A DNA stretch of 64,000 bases from Yponomeuta sedellus (GCA_934045075.1 OW203724.1:14061473-14125472); one strand, 5' to 3'; counted from the first letter of the stretch, positions 31,471 through 44,458 are shown. The notes: generated from the letters alone by a model not told the origin. Translations and numbers: made by a program.

Positions 31471-33225
31471 AATTTCTTCTAGGTAAGTGTATCTAAAACT
31501 TAAGTGTAACATAATATTTATCTTAACATTATGGTTTAAAACAAGTTCAAAAAAACTATATCTAAGGCGAAATGAAACAAAGCTATTTATACTGGTCAAA
31601 ACTGTAGAGCCTATATTAGAAAAGGCCAAAACAGTAAAAATGGTGCGAAAAGGATAAGTCTAAGAATGAACTTCAGGTAGACTGTGAGGCCTGTCGATTG
31701 TTTGCAAATTTGTTGCGGAATGTCCGCTTCTCAAAACTTCACGTTCCCAAAATGCTTTCCGTTCCGCATAGCCGGGACAGGAGCGCGTGTGTAATAGAAA
31801 GAAGTTATGGAGGTAGTTATTAAACCAATTTAGATGATGATCAGCTTTTACGATACAGAAGTAGTTCTTCAGCTTAGAAGTTCTAACTAACCACACCAGA
31901 TAGGTTAACAGTGAAATGACCATGGACGCTGTAGTGCCCGAGACATGTCCCAGGCTGACCCTGCATCACATAATAATGACCCTGCAACTATTCTATTCTG
32001 TCATCTTAGTTGGTATTATCGACAGGTTATCATGTCAATATGTTCAGAACCAACTGAGCCATTATGTGTCTGTGTATCTGTATGTATGTCATATTTTTGC
32101 TGTCTTATGAAGTTTATGACCCTAGCAGTGAGATGCCCGGCGCGTCAAAGAAAACATTTTCTGCTGCAGCTGTAGCCGACTTAAAAGGAGCAAATGGGTT
32201 CAGTTAAATAGTTATTGGTTGTACAGAATCTATTCCTATACTACTAATTCATATCAACTTACCCTAAACTTCTCACATGACATTTTGAGAACGGGACATT
32301 TTTCGAACGGGACGTTTTGAGCATGCGGGTATTTTTTAATGGGGCTTTCTGCGACCGTTTCGTGCAATTTCTGTACAAGGCTACAGAACAAAGGATGTGA
32401 TAACGTATATTTTCTGTTATTGTATTGCTTGGAAAAATTTAAACATTGCTGTATAGGTAGGTATTATAAAAATGATGTACTATGTTTTTCCAACTTATTT
32501 TCAAACAAAATGGACTTAGAATGAAATTGATAAATTGACAATGTTGAAAGCTTAAAATGTTCTTCTTTGTTTTGTGGTACAACTAGGAGGTATTATACAG
32601 GATCATCTAAAAATGCGCAATTCCTGACGCAAGTCAATTAGAATTTGTAACACATTTAGTCATTTACAACACATTTTGTTCTTTGACTCTTGTAATTTTA
32701 TGTTCAATCAACCACAACAATTCTTCTTTATTATTTAAGGCTGTTCTACTTCGTAGTGCCTGTTTCATAGATACGTAGTACTTAATGTCATAATTATGTG
32801 CTAATTTGTGTGGAGAAACTGCTGTGTAGGACATGGATTGCCTGAGGCTGCGATCACGCTTACAGGTTCTCATTGGTGGAGTAAAATTGGAGGGTAGAAT
32901 TCAATAAAATTATGTAAATCCTAATATTTACAAAAATAAATCTGATATTTTTGTTCAACGAGCAAAAACGCATTGAACAAAATTTGTTGCATTTCAAAAA
33001 TTTTAATTACTTTTTCAGAAAGGGCGCATTTTGGAAATAACCCAGTGTAATTCCTCCCACGGCTATGCGACACTAGGAGAAAGAAACTTTAGACGTAAAT
33101 TATGCAATGCCGCATGCTGCTTGTATGGACCATATGCAGAAAAATGATTCCCTGTTGACCCTTCCGATTGGCGCAAAAAATACAGTATATTATTATGTAA
33201 TCTATTCCCACTTAATAATAATAAC
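31471..33225. other. Intergenic, no gene supported
   Basis: AT-rich spacer. The longest open frame (31660-31923 on the minus strand, 87 codons) has a hydrophobic start but no recognised motif. No structural RNA or TIR element was recognised. Confidence 0.5.
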
Positions 33226-33510
33226 TCAGACTATATACGTCCCACTGTACGGCACAGGCCTTCTCCCGGAGAGAGAGAGAGTTTATAATATTCAAGCCAA
33301 CGCTTGAAATTGCAGGTATGTTATCACTTCAGACACTCAGAGTTCCTCACGATGTTTTCTTTCGCAGTTAGCGAGTGGTATTACTACTTAAACTTTCACA
33401 AATGTACGTAACTTAGAAAACAAAGACATTGGTACATGCCAAGAATTTAACCCTTCACCTCCCGAATGAAAAGCTAGCGTTCTACCGCGGCTGCGCCGCC
33501 ACCGCTCCCA
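33226..33510 (+). repeat. Dispersed lepidopteran repeat ('gtcccactgt..gcacaggc' family)
   Basis: It starts 'tatatacgtcccactgtac' followed by 'ggcacaggccttctcccgg', runs through 'gagttcctcacgatgttttc', 'gcagttagcgagtggta' and 'ttggtacatgcc', and ends at 'ttctaccgcggctgcgccgccaccgctc'. Other diverged copies lie at 29985, 51478, 53695 and 60180. Repeats with this phrase order are abundant in moth genomes to my knowledge. It has no ORF. Confidence 0.7.
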
Positions 33511-33513
33511 TTT

Positions 33514-33697
33514 ATCTTCTTTAATATAAAAATGAATCGCTGAATGTGTTGGTAAGCGCAAATCTTGAGAGCAGCTGAACCTATTTCGCGAATTATTTTT
33601 TTAGAATATTCCTTGAAGTACGAGGATGGTTCTTACGGAGAGAAAAATAAAAAAGAATCGACTGTTACGCGGTACGAAGTTCGCTGGGTCAGCTAGT
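33514..33697 (+). mobile_element. Helitron-like non-autonomous element, copy 1
   Basis: It begins ATCTTCTTTAATATAAAAAT, contains 'gaggatggttcttacggagag' and ends 'cgctgggtcagCTAGT'. The CTAGT end with a short hairpin-forming GC stretch just before it and the absence of TIRs or target duplication are Helitron traits. A second copy with about 85-90% identity lies at 33929-34123. Confidence 0.65.
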
Positions 33698-33928
33698 TAA
33701 GTAATGAATACAATCCTTGAGCCGCATAGTCGTTACCTGTTTTTCTTACACCAAAACAAATTATTTTACACCTCCGTCATCCGTCATGTAATTTTTTTTT
33801 TTTCTAAAAAGTAATATGATAATATTTTTACCCAGCTCGTGATAATTTTTGTGGCTTTATAAACGACGCAATATTCTACCCACCCACGACTTATTTTAAA
33901 TTTCTTTTAACTTAACTTTGTACCTATT

Positions 33929-34123
33929 ATCTTCTATAATATAAACATGAATCGCTTAATGTGTTGGTAAGCGCAATTCTCGAGAGCAGCTGACCCGATT
34001 TCGCCAATTCTTTTTTAGAGTTATTCTTTGAAGTAAATACGAGGATGGTTCTTACGGAGAGAAAAATAAAATAAAAGAAAGAATCGACTGTTAGGCGGTA
34101 CGAAGTTCGCTGGGTCAGCTAGT
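33929..34123 (+). mobile_element. Helitron-like non-autonomous element, copy 2
   Basis: Same sequence layout as 33514-33697, from ATCTTCTATAATATAAAC to CAGCTAGT. It has small length differences (an extra AAATAAAA-type run near 34065). It sits 230 bp downstream in the same orientation. Confidence 0.65.
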
Positions 34124-37100
34124 CATCAATAAATTAGAGCCATAAAATATTCAGTGTGTGGAAAAACTAACGCCTGACCAGGAAGCTACTTCTGTTATTA
34201 TAGGTATATTTTTTCTGTTATAAAATATTAAAAATCTTGCCCATTGATTTCTCAGGCAACGTTCCTTTGCGATGATAGCCATAGATGATGCAGCTTAGAT
34301 GGGTTTTCGGAAGGGCGTTAGTAAATTAACATCAGTTACGTGATGTAAGTAGGTGTCAGAGTAGATAGTCTCATTTGAGTTGCAAAGTCGCCAGTTACAT
34401 AACTGAACTGAGAGTAGGTAAAGGTCGATAAATAGTAAACTATGAAAACTCTGAATATTTTCAAGTACCTACATTCAATTGATTTCATTAATTTGGTTCC
34501 GTACCTATGTCACTGTCAATTAATTGGGGGTAGAATATTTTTTTTTTCATTCTATGGTCGTGTGTAGTGGCTTTCCGGCTCCCAACTCTCAATGGCAGTG
34601 AGATTAATTATAAAAAAAAAACAGTGAAGACCACGATAACAGGGCAAATCACTTCCTTTCACAACGTTCACGACGTTTATTTTGTTCGGTAGGTACCGCG
34701 CAACGACTGACATCTTGTGAATTGGTACAATATTTTTTTTGCTATCTCTGCGCCCTAACATTCTGGAGAGTAACGGCATTATTTATAAAAACACGAGTCC
34801 ACACTGAAACACTCCTAGACGCGTTGTGTTTAATCTGTGGTTAGGGATTTTACTTATATAATCTGCACCACAAACTTAAGTGGACGTTTTTGGAGTGTTT
34901 TAAGGAAGTGGAATGTGTTTTTGTAAATAAGGCTGTAAATGTCTCTTACGATATACGTACTGGATGTGTACCGAATTCCATGTTACATCTTATTAGGCAG
35001 ACCGGTGTGGACGTCTCCCGTCCGAAGTGCGTGAGGCTCATCATCTATGTGGACCAGCTTCAGTGGTGAGATTACGTAAGTCCTCCACTGTATGAAGTTG
35101 TCTCATGTAGCCTACTCCAAACTGTCAGATATATATTTTGACACTCTGGAGTCATCTAAATGCTTAACCGGATAAAGTGGAATGTTACGTAATACAAGGG
35201 CTGGTCGTCTTACATTTAGAGAGCCCGGATGTGGTGTGTTTCTTCGTAAGTCCTCCACCTGCATGGAGTTGTTCGTTTTAACCTACTCTGAACTGTCAAA
35301 TACATACATCTTTTAAAATTTCGAAATCGTCTTCATATTCTAACACGATACAGTGAACAGTTCCGTGATAGAAGGGCTGACCCGCGACTTTACCCGCGAA
35401 TCATAAAAGAACTCAAAACGAAAACTGGTTGTGCGCTGTTCGTGCAATAGAATATTTAAACCATAAAATTTGTTACATATTAAATAGTTTGGGCAAGTAA
35501 AGTACTAAAAATGTAAGCATGCAATTGATGCAATAGACTTGTAACTTTCAGCGTTCTTATGGCACGGAGTGTAAAAACCACAGATCGCCTCTTAAAAACC
35601 AGCAAGAACTTGATGTTTGACTGTATCGCGTGCTAATTTCAAATTAAATTTTCCTTTGGAAGAAATGTTCGGTTTACGAAATATTTCTGTAAAAACAAAA
35701 TGTGCTACTCTAAACCTGAATAACTATCTCTTTCTAAGTCGTCAGAACCATGGTTTCTTTGGAAAAAAATCGTTGGTATGCATGATAATAAGTGGTCTCG
35801 GGAAGGGCGTTTTAAGTATAGCAACCTATATACTAACTGGTATAAATTGTGACAAAATATTCTTTGCATAGAAAGTAATTTTTTGTGTATAAATTGCATT
35901 ATTATCGTTCTAACCAAAATTATTTTTATATTCTATTGAAGTGCACACAATAGCACATCATTCGTTACAATAACGTTTGACTCAACTAACAGTCAGTAAT
36001 TCTAAATAGGTATCCAAGTGTAACGCTTGATCTGCGGTTGTGTGCATACCTAAGTATTCATCATACATGTGGATCATGAAATTAAATATACGCAGTTATG
36101 TTAAAATGATTGTAATTTTTTTACTGTGCAAATTAATGTGTGGAAATCAGTATGATCTCAAGGCTGTAAATCTAGAGTTAAGAAAGTAAAGGATATGTGG
36201 TCAAAAAGCCAAATACGATATAACTTTGTAAATCGAAATGAACAGATTGAACAGTGTTCGTTAATATAATACTAATCATTATCGATGTTAGTGGTTGACA
36301 AGATATTTCATTCAGTAAAATTGAGTAACGTGATTCGATCCTCTCTTGTTTATCTACTACATCCATTAAACATAGTGGAACTATACAGGGTGTAATCAAA
36401 TCCGGCAAATCCTAATAATACACCCGAGAATGGAGGGTTCTCCTAGTCACAGCGGTTCTGCTGCGTCCGAGTGGTGCCTTCACGCATCTAGTGAGGTGAG
36501 TAAATACCCACAATAGATGCGTGAAAGGTGATTTCATCTCATTACGTAGATGCAAAGGCTAAAGGCCTAGTCACAAACCACTTTTAGTGTGGAGAAAACT
36601 TCTAAATCGCGATAATTATAAGGTGTTCCATGCATTTAAATACTGGTGGTAACTTTAGTATGAAAAAGCAGATAGGTATTTTGCTCGCGATCTCGAAGAT
36701 TTTCCCATAATAAAAGTAGTTGGTATTCACCAGTAGAACCCCCATTTTTTTATGTAGTTAAATTATATATGGAAAATTTGTTACGACCTGTATTTGGTAC
36801 TACAGACTATATTTTGGATCTGTCAAAGTAAATGCGTATTTTATTTGTAGGGATCTCTGATCAAGTGATCAAACATCCGCCAGTCTACCCAAGTGTATTG
36901 GGCGCTTTCACGCTGGGCTAATGCTGTAACGACACGATATTTAGCATAAATGTATAAACATTTGAACGACCTTGGCAGAGGGCCGCTAACATGTGTTGCG
37001 CGGCCCTAGAGCCATCTAGCGGCACAACTCAAGAGGATCTGAGTAATTGCACAGAGGAAAAATTTGCTCTACTCAACGATATATGAATTGCATAATATCG

Positions 37101-37951
37101 TCGAGTATAAATGAATTGTACACGACATGTAGTTACAGAGTTACAGCATAGAGGCGAGATGTTTTCTTTGCGGTTTTAGCAATTTACCCCCACTACAGAA
37201 TTGAAAGACGTTTCACGTCAAAAATGTCATGTCGTGTCTCCTCCAGTATGAAATCGCCCATTGGATACCTTGGTACCTTGTCAGCCCTATCTTCAATACA
37301 AGGGCCATATTGTAACAGTTACAAAAATCAGATAGGTACAATGTGACATCCATTGCGGGGTTTACAAGATTCGTCCCTGTAGAACCCGGTATTGACATTA
37401 CGCTGTGTGATATGGACCTGACTTCGCCCTTCTAGTCATTCTGTCTCGAACTGGTGAAGTTAAGCCTGCAGAATTATACCTACACCTTTTCCATAGTTGT
37501 AAGATGACCAAATTATGTTGAACCTTGTCGACGATTCTCGACCGCGGTAAAAGTTTCATACAGTCGCCATTTTATATAAAAAATGTAGGATGTTTCAATG
37601 AATGTTAATATAAATGAACAAAAAACGTAAAAGAATCATAATTGTTTCAATCTATCCAATAGGTACCTCCAAGTACAGTCGACTGCTGGCTGATCAACTC
37701 TGCATGTTCGTAACTAGTGTGCACGCATGTAAATGTTGATGGCTGTCGACTGTATTATCATATGTCTAATACACGAACAGTCTTAATTATGAAGACACAA
37801 TTCCTTAGTCTTGTGGAGATTTTTACAAAGAAAAAACGTGACCACAGATTAAAATAAAGCCATTTAGAGGAATCGTGTTTTTATCATATAAGACCGTAAA
37901 TTGAGTACCTACCTACCTACTCAGTTTATCAAAAAATATTTCATATAGGTA
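34124..37951. other. Long intergenic stretch with scattered short repeats
   Basis: No gene is supported. Diverged copies of one ~130-bp family occur at about 35090-35215 and 35245-35390 (shared with 41360-41490). A repeat at 36430-36600 ('catctagtgaggtgagta...ctcattacgtagatgcaaag') recurs at 47200-47300. A small fold-back lies at 37674-37757 (ACAGTCGACTGC and its inverse GTCGACTGT). Confidence 0.5.
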
Positions 37952-38300
37952 CTAGCTGTTGCCCGGTCCCTGCGACTTCATTGACGTGGAAATGTCTACT
38001 AGTAGTAGGGGAGTGGGGGGGAATGAAAAACACTTAAGGAATAAGTAAAATTACTTTTGTCTGAATGTACATTTTATTATAATTTTTGGTACTCTGAACA
38101 CTATAACTAATCGGCCGTAAGTTCGTGTCACAAGGAACCAATCTAACCATAACTTTTTCCATAATCGTATTTTTTTTAAGTAGCTTTGGCTCCCATTGCC
38201 CGATGGTTAAGGTAATAGGAACCAGTGGATGGGGTAATGATAACCATTGGGGCAATAGTAGCCAGACTACAATATTACATGTACTAAAACATAAAAACAA
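37952..38300. repeat. Retrotransposon-derived fragment and spacer
   Basis: 'actagctgttgcccggtccctgcgacttc' (37952-37980) resembles a very common lepidopteran repeat ('tagctgttgcccgcgacttc'). After it comes a G-rich tract (38008-38022) and non-coding DNA up to the reverse-transcriptase remnant. Confidence 0.4.
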
Positions 38301-38309
38301 AAACTTTAA

Positions 38310-41281
38310 AACATAACACAGAACTATCAGAAGCTGTTAAAGAGTTTACAACGATTCTGAGTGCTGCGGTAGCAAAGCACACCTCCGAAATACGCTTAAG
38401 CAGAACAAGGTACAACATAAAAGAATGGATCACTCCGGGGTTGATGCGGTGCATGAGACATAAGGACAAACTGCATCTGAAGTATCGCAAAAATCCAGAC
38501 AATCCTATCATCAAAATTACATTCCTCAGATACCGAAATTTCTGCAACGACTTACTGCATCGCCTTAAAGTAGCACATGAAAGAAAAATGCTTGACGACA
38601 ATAAGGCTAACTCTAAGAAGTTATGGAAGGTCATAAAGGGTATATATCATAAACACAAAAATGGAAACGACGCAGCAAAGTTATTGAATCCATCTTTGTC
38701 TGTCAGTGAGAGCCTCAACGAGACAAACAAGTATTTTGCTACAATAGGTAAGAAACTGGCCGATAGCATATTAACAAAGTTAAATATTTCAGAGGAAGAC
38801 TTAGCGACCGCAATCAGGGAACGTCCATATAACCGATGTAACTCGTTTTTCCTTGAACCAACGGACCCATTAGAAATAAAAACTCTAATAATGCAACTGA
38901 AAGACGAAAGCGCACCGGGTGCTGATAATGTTAAGTCACCATTACTAAAGAAATGTGTTGAATCACTTGCTTCCCCTTTGTCACATATAGTGAACCTAAG
39001 CTTTGCCAGCGGAAGTTTCCCTGACGTATGTAAGTTGCATCGGTGTCACCAATACACAAGACAGGTCCCAAAGACGTCACTAGCAACTACAGGCCTATTT
39101 CCTTGTTAAGTATTGTTTCTAAGATAATAGAAAAAGTTGGTAATAAACGCTTGATAAAATATCTTGAAACGAACAAGATGTTAACGGAGAGACAGTTTGG
39201 ATTTCGCCGAGGAAAGTCCACAGAGGATGCTGTTTCTATTTTAGTGGAGACGGTAGCCAATCACCTAGATACGGGGAAAAGATGCCTTGGTGTCTTCCTG
39301 GACTTGGCCAAGGCCTTTGACACGGTCTCCGTCCCTATTCTAATGAGAAAACTAGAGGTTTTGGGAATCCGTGGCCATGCTCTAAATTGGTTCAATAGCT
39401 ATCTCAGTGGGCAGAGACAGTGTGTAAGGATTGGTTCTGGTCTTAGCGATCCGTTATCAATGAACGTAGGCGTACCGCAGGGTAGTATACTCGGTCCGAC
39501 ATTATTCACGGTCTACATGAACGACATTGTTGACATCCCGTCACTCGGGGCTGAGGTGGTGTGTTACGCTGATGACACCGCAATGATTTTTCAGGGTGAC
39601 ACATGGTCGACCGTTTTCAAGCGAGCTGAAGAAGGAATGAAGAAGATTTCTGGCTGGTTAGATAACTTGTGCTAAGGAACAAATTTAAAAACCTATTTAG
39701 AGGCTAAAAATTTCACCCATGCCGGGATTCGAACCCGCAACCTCTGGCTATCCGTACCAGCGCTCTACCAATTGAGCCCATGGGCGACTCACGGCATCAG
39801 TGAAATTTCGAACCTCTTTACAATATTCTCTGTATTACGTACAGGCAGCGACATCTGACTTAAGCAAATTGCATTACTTACAGCCCCGACTACCTACTTT
39901 GCAGTTAGGTTTAACATCGGAACGATATCACTGTACCCACATGATTACACTATTTTTATTTTTAATGCACTAACCCGTGCTAAGGAACAAATTTAAAAAC
40001 CTATTTAGAGGTTAAAAATTTCACCCATGCCGGGATTCGAACCCGCAACCTCTGGCTATCCGTACCAGCGCTCTACCAATTGAGCCAATGAGTCACCCAT
40101 TCAATGAGTCGCCCATTGGTGAAATGGAAAATGGTGGCGAATCCCGGCATGGGTGAAATTTTTAGCCTCTAAATAGGTTTTTAAATTTGTTCCTTAGCAT
40201 GGGTTAGTGCATTAAAAATAAAAATAGTGTAATCATGTGGGTACAGTGATATCGTTCCGATGTTAAACCTAACTGCAAAGTAGGTAGTCGGGGCTGTAAG
40301 TAATGCAATTTGCTTAAGTCAGATGTCGCTGCCTGTACGTAATACAGAGAATATTGTAAAGAGGTTCGAAATTTCACTGATGCCGTGAGTCGCCCATTGG
40401 CTCAATTGGTAGAGCGCTGGTACGGATAGCCAGAGGTTGCGGGTTCGAATCCCGGCATGGGTGAAATTTTTAGCCTCTAAATAGGTTTTTAAATTTGTTC
40501 CTTAGCACGGGTTAGTGCATTTAAAATAAAAATAGTGTAATCATGTGGGTACAGTGATATCGTTCCGATGTTAAACCTAACTGCAAAGTAGGTAGTCGGG
40601 GCTGTAAGTAATGCAATTTACTTAAGTCAGATGTCGCTGCCTGTACGTAATACAGAGAATATTGTAAAGAGGTTCGAAATTTCACTGATGCCGTGAGTCG
40701 CCCATTGGCTCAATTGGTAGAGCGCTGGTACGGATAGCCAGAGGTTGCGGGTTCGAATCCCGGCATGGGTGAATTTTTAGCCTCTAAATAGGTTTTTAAA
40801 CATTGCTCACCTCTCTGGCAGGATAAGAAAACTCTTTTTCGTCTTCAAAAAACTTAGATATGTTGCCACCTGCGAGCTCCTCAAGACAATCTACTATGCG
40901 CTGGGTCGTTCTGTTCTCACCTATTGCATCACTGTTTGGGGTGGCGCTTGTAAGACAAAATTTATAGAGCTAGAGCGAGCGCACAGAGCCCTAATCAAAG
41001 TTATGTCTTTCAAACCCTACCGCTTCCCTACGTATGATCTTTATAGTACCCATAAACTATTAAACGTACGTCAATTACACGTTCTGAACGCAATTCTGAA
41101 AAAACACAAGTCCCTTTACTACGACTCAGACTTAACAACCCTACGAAGACGCCATTTAGCTGCTCCAAGTGTTAATTGCAGAACTACGTTTGCAAGTAAT
41201 CAGATCAATGCATGTTCCACGAGACTATATAATAAAGCTCACAAACTATTGAATATAATTATACCCTTTGCTCTCTCATAA
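38310..41281 (+). pseudogene. Jockey-type reverse transcriptase, frameshifted and split
   Basis: Motifs in order: MQLKDESAPGADNVKSPLLK, a one-base shift near 39035, then SPIHKTGPKDVTSNYRPISL, ERQFGFRRGKSTEDAV, CLGVFLDLAKAFDTV, VGVPQGSILGPTLF and VVCYADDTAMIF (catalytic YADD). After the inserted array the thumb and C-terminal region follow: LLKTIYYALGRSVLTYCITV and WGGACKTKFIELERAHRALI. This enzyme copies element RNA in active relatives. The shift, the insertion and loss of the endonuclease make it inactive. Confidence 0.85.
39672..40800. repeat. Palindromic array of tRNA-cored 308-bp units
   Basis: The left half (39672-40093) carries two units on the minus strand, with tRNA-like cores at 39715-39785 and 40023-40090 (the second truncated). 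The right half (about 40098-40800) carries a broken unit tail and two full units on the plus strand, with cores at 40392-40462 and 40700-40770. Unit spacing is 308 bp in both halves, so the whole is a >400-bp inverted repeat centred near 40095. Each core has an A-box-like TGGCTCAATTGG and a perfect B box GGTTCGAATCC. The anticodon loop (ACGGATA) lacks the usual U33, so these look like tRNA-derived rather than functional tRNA genes. Confidence 0.8.
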
Positions 41282-41359
41282 CGTCAAAAACCTAATCTAT
41301 ACCTGGCTGAGCCAACTTGATTACGAATCTACTGAAGCACTCCCTAACACAGTATTATA

Positions 41360-41490
41360 AATCCACTGAGATGAGTGACGTTGATTTTTAAGCTACTTCG
41401 GCTGTATTTTTTGACACTTAAGGAGTCGTCTAAATGCGTCACTCGATAGAGTGGAGTGCTACGTAATAGGAGGGCTGATTTCCCCATAAA
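41360..41490. repeat. Dispersed ~130-bp repeat
   Basis: It shares 'gtcgtctaaatgcg...gatagagtggagtgctacgtaat' and 'agggctga' with 35090-35215 and, more distantly, 35245-35390. 'ccactgag..gagtga.gttgat' is shared with 50590-50615. It is non-coding and of unknown family. Confidence 0.55.
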
Positions 41491-41937
41491 AACCAGCAGT
41501 GAGGTTTCACTTCCGGGGTATTTTTTTGTTATAGTTCTGCGTGAATATATTTGCTTCTCACTTACACCATACAGACACCAATTCATAAGAGCGAGATTCC
41601 TATTGTCTTTCAATGGTCCACCTACAGCAGTCATTGGTAGTATGGACACTAAATAATAAAGAAATTACGGATTACTTGGCTAACAGTTTCGGCAGCCAGC
41701 GTAGCCAGATCACAGTACGAGGGATCAAGGTTGAGTTACTGCATACATGACTGGATTTTGGTATAATAAATAAAACATCACTTTTCAAGGACCAGTCTTC
41801 CTGTTCCTAGTTACGCCGAGTTTCGGCACTGATGCTCCGATCTGATGCCAGACTGGCTCCCAGTTTTGGAACCACTTCCAGGTGCACTCGGTCAACCTAT
41901 GTTTTAATGAAAAGCAATTGACATACAGTATTACCAA

Positions 41938-41943
41938 TTTATT
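41938..41943 (-). terminator. Poly(A) signal of the SR-factor gene
   Basis: TTTATT on the plus strand is AATAAA on the minus strand, about 195 bases past the TAG at 42137. It is the first canonical signal after the stop. Confidence 0.6.
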
Positions 41944-42136
41944 GACTCCTTATTCATTCACTGCAGTAAACCAAGAACATAATTTGTATCGGAATGATAA
42001 TAAGAAGTTACATTGACAGAGTTTAAAATAACATCTTAGTCTTAAAAAATACATGAATAGTACATCTACTGTACTGCGAGAAAGAAAGTGTAATCGCTCA
42101 TTGAATGTTGAATTTGTCAAGGAATTAATGTAGGAT

Positions 42137-44157
42137 CTAGTTAGACTTCTTGGAATCTTTCGACGGTGACCGAGATCTGGAGCGGGACATCGAGCGCGCC
42201 TTGGAGCGGGAGCGGGAGCGCGAGCGGCTGCGGGAACGAGATCCGGAGCGCGCCGAGCGTGACCGCGTGCGGCGACGCGACCTCGAACGGCTGGGAACAT
42301 ACCAACAACAGATTGTAGCCTTCACTGTGTCCCTCAACGTCCCATCGTAACTAGTCTAGCATCTATACAAATCCAACGTAGTCTTCCTCACCTAGCAACA
42401 ACTACATACCTCAATTAAATACAACTTAAGAAGTCAAGTCATCTCACGCATTCCTATGTAACGAGATGGAGCCCCAAAAGACTGAATTCAATTGAATTTG
42501 TATAAAGTTAATACTATTTATGTATGTAGTTGTTTGTTAACAATTTACTGTTGAAGGTTGACTGCGGAACAGAGTGTAACGATGTTGATACTAAACTGTA
42601 GGTTGTATGATTAGCATTATGACTGCAACACTAATACATTAGAGGTAAACTCACTGAGTGCACGCAGTGATTACTTTAGAAGTGCGTAGTGGACGCGTAG
42701 AACGAACGGTACACTCAATGCAGTTGTCGACAATGACGTGCGCACGTAGTCGTAGCTACGTAGTTCTCAGAGCGAAGTTACCGATGCGGCCAACTCAATT
42801 GGAGTGAAGACCGCGAAGTGAAAGCTACGTAGCGCAGGTTATAAGAAGTGCAGACACTGACGAGTTTGTTCTCGGCGCACAGGCCAATGATAACCTATAA
42901 CATAGTTATCATTGGTATATGTTCAGTTCAGATCAATTCATTGGCAGTATGTAATCTTAAGTGTAGTCTTGCTATTTTAGGTAGGCATGGCGGAAATGGA
43001 ACAATAGTGAAATTCTTAGGTTTGCATCCAGACAGCTGAATGAATACTTGTCAAGACAAAACAAAAGCAAGCGAAATTGGATATTGGCAGATTAATATAA
43101 ATTTCAATAATTAGGTATTATTCCATTGTCGGTTTTTATCCTTAAGGCCAGTGGCAGACCTTTAATATCTTAAGCTATTAAAATTATTACTGGAAAGAAA
43201 AACTTTATTTTGAACAGTGTTTTATGTATTGGTAGCCTATTTTTAACATAATATCTTTTTCTTGATAAAAATGCTTTCGGTCTACAGGTACAGGCCATTT
43301 AACTTAGTTAACAATGTTCCGATAGTGAAGAAGTGAGATAAGAACCATTATTTCCTTTTTTTTCACAAACGAACATTGTTTCCCCACAAATTGTTTTAGA
43401 ATTGGGCCTACCATAAATATCACCTACCTAAAGATTGCTTTATTTGGTATTTAATTTAGTGCAATAAGGAAGTAATTATTTTATTTAGCATTGTGTAAAA
43501 TCAGTCTTACAAAATAGCACACACGACTTGACAAATTTAGGTAAGTTACTGCAGTACTATAACATGAAAACAGCTTGAGACCCTGCTGTTATATTTCACA
43601 TAGAAAGGTTCCAGTACCACAACAGTTTCAAACATGCCAACCCTGCAAAAGCAATTTTGGAGTAGGTATGGTAATTGAAGAAATAAAACAAAGTCATACC
43701 TGCGGCGTCGGCGACGGGTACAATCCCGGGCATAATGGCCGCGGTCTCCGCAATCGTAGCAGCGGTCATCATATGGGCGCGGGGGCAAGCGCGAACGAGG
43801 AGGTGGGCCGCCACGACCTCCACCGTACCCACGGCTTCCATTCGACATCTCGACTCTGGCGCGGCGGCCGCATATTGTGCGACCGTCTAATCCTCGAATC
43901 TGTGGATAATTGCAAAACAAATAATTGGATGTCCGACAGATTGACAGTAGTCAATAAATAAAATGTGAAGGTACACGTACCGCGTCTTCGGCGTCACGAG
44001 GATCTTCGAACTCAACAAATGCGAAGCCTGGTGGGTTTCTGGCAACCCACACATTCCTCAAAGGGCCGTAGTACGAAAAAGCATCTTCAAGTTCAGGTTT
44101 ACTGGCGTTGTTTCCTAAGTCTCCAACGTACACCTTGCAGTCTCCATGACGAGACAT
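42137..44157 (-). CDS. x16: SR splicing factor of SRSF7/9G8/x16 type (RRM, CCHC knuckle, RS tail)
   Basis: It is a nuclear pre-mRNA splicing regulator and mRNA-export adaptor. Coding exons on the minus strand: 44157-43981, 43899-43700 and 42290-42137, with donors GTACGT and GTATGA and acceptors CCACAG and CCCAG. Phases agree and give 176 aa. The RRM (residues ~8-80) has RNP2 CKVYVGDLG and RNP1 [28 protein letters not shown] is nearly diagnostic of the SRSF3/SRSF7 group. A CCHC knuckle, [14 protein letters not shown], sets it with 9G8/x16 rather than SRSF3/Rbp1. The tail is a run of RS dipeptides ending [11 protein letters not shown] 5'-UTR acceptor (TTTTTGCAG) lies just before the ATG. The 1.4-kb second intron is where such genes often carry a poison exon; none could be identified by eye. 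The RS tail is short for the family. Confidence 0.93.
42291..43699 (-). other. Intron 2 of the SR-factor gene
   Basis: 1409-bp intron, AT-rich apart from 42650-42860, where many ACGTAG/CTACGT and CGCAGTG motifs in both orientations form an imperfect fold-back, probably an old MITE. No conserved cassette exon could be proved. Confidence 0.5.
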
Positions 44158-44458
44158 GATTACTGCAAAAATAGGTTATGCGTCGGTGAAACACTGCGTC
44201 GTAATTTTACCCAAATGATTCTTGAGGTAGAAATAGACCGTTATGGAATTTACCTTGATGTTAAACTATGAAACACTTCAAGCAGAACTGTTTTTACCAC
44301 ATTTAGAAGTTGAAAAGCGAAACAGACTTTGTCATATAGGTGAAAATCTATTCGACAGTATCGAATCACGCAGAGGTAACGCAAAGCAATGCAAAATGGC
44401 GTCGGCCCGTCGGGCGTCGGATGGCAACCAACCACCCCGGCAAACGTGATCGTGATAG

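Larger units (their letters stand above)
38300..41290 (+). mobile_element. Jockey-type non-LTR retrotransposon fragment, RT interrupted by a tRNA-repeat array
   Basis: The 5' part with the endonuclease is missing. Reverse-transcriptase coding sequence runs from about 38310 to 39671 and, after the array 39672-40800, to a TAA at 41279-41281. No poly(A) or target duplication was recognised. About 30-100 residues of RT seem to be missing between the flanks of the array, so the array came with, or caused, a deletion. Confidence 0.75.

Noticed and set aside
31660..31923. 87-codon minus-strand ORF (MVISLLTYLVWLVRTSKL...)
   Set aside because: No recognisable motif, no splice or promoter context, and AT-rich DNA yields ORFs of this length by chance. 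Kept out of the gene list.
33268..33285. CRISPR-like or regulatory GA repeats
   Set aside because: Short GA runs in a dispersed repeat of a eukaryotic genome; no spacer-repeat structure.
42150..42350. Arg/Glu-rich plus-strand ORF opposite the SR-factor tail
   Set aside because: It is the complement of RS codons. The minus-strand reading is supported by splice sites and domain order.
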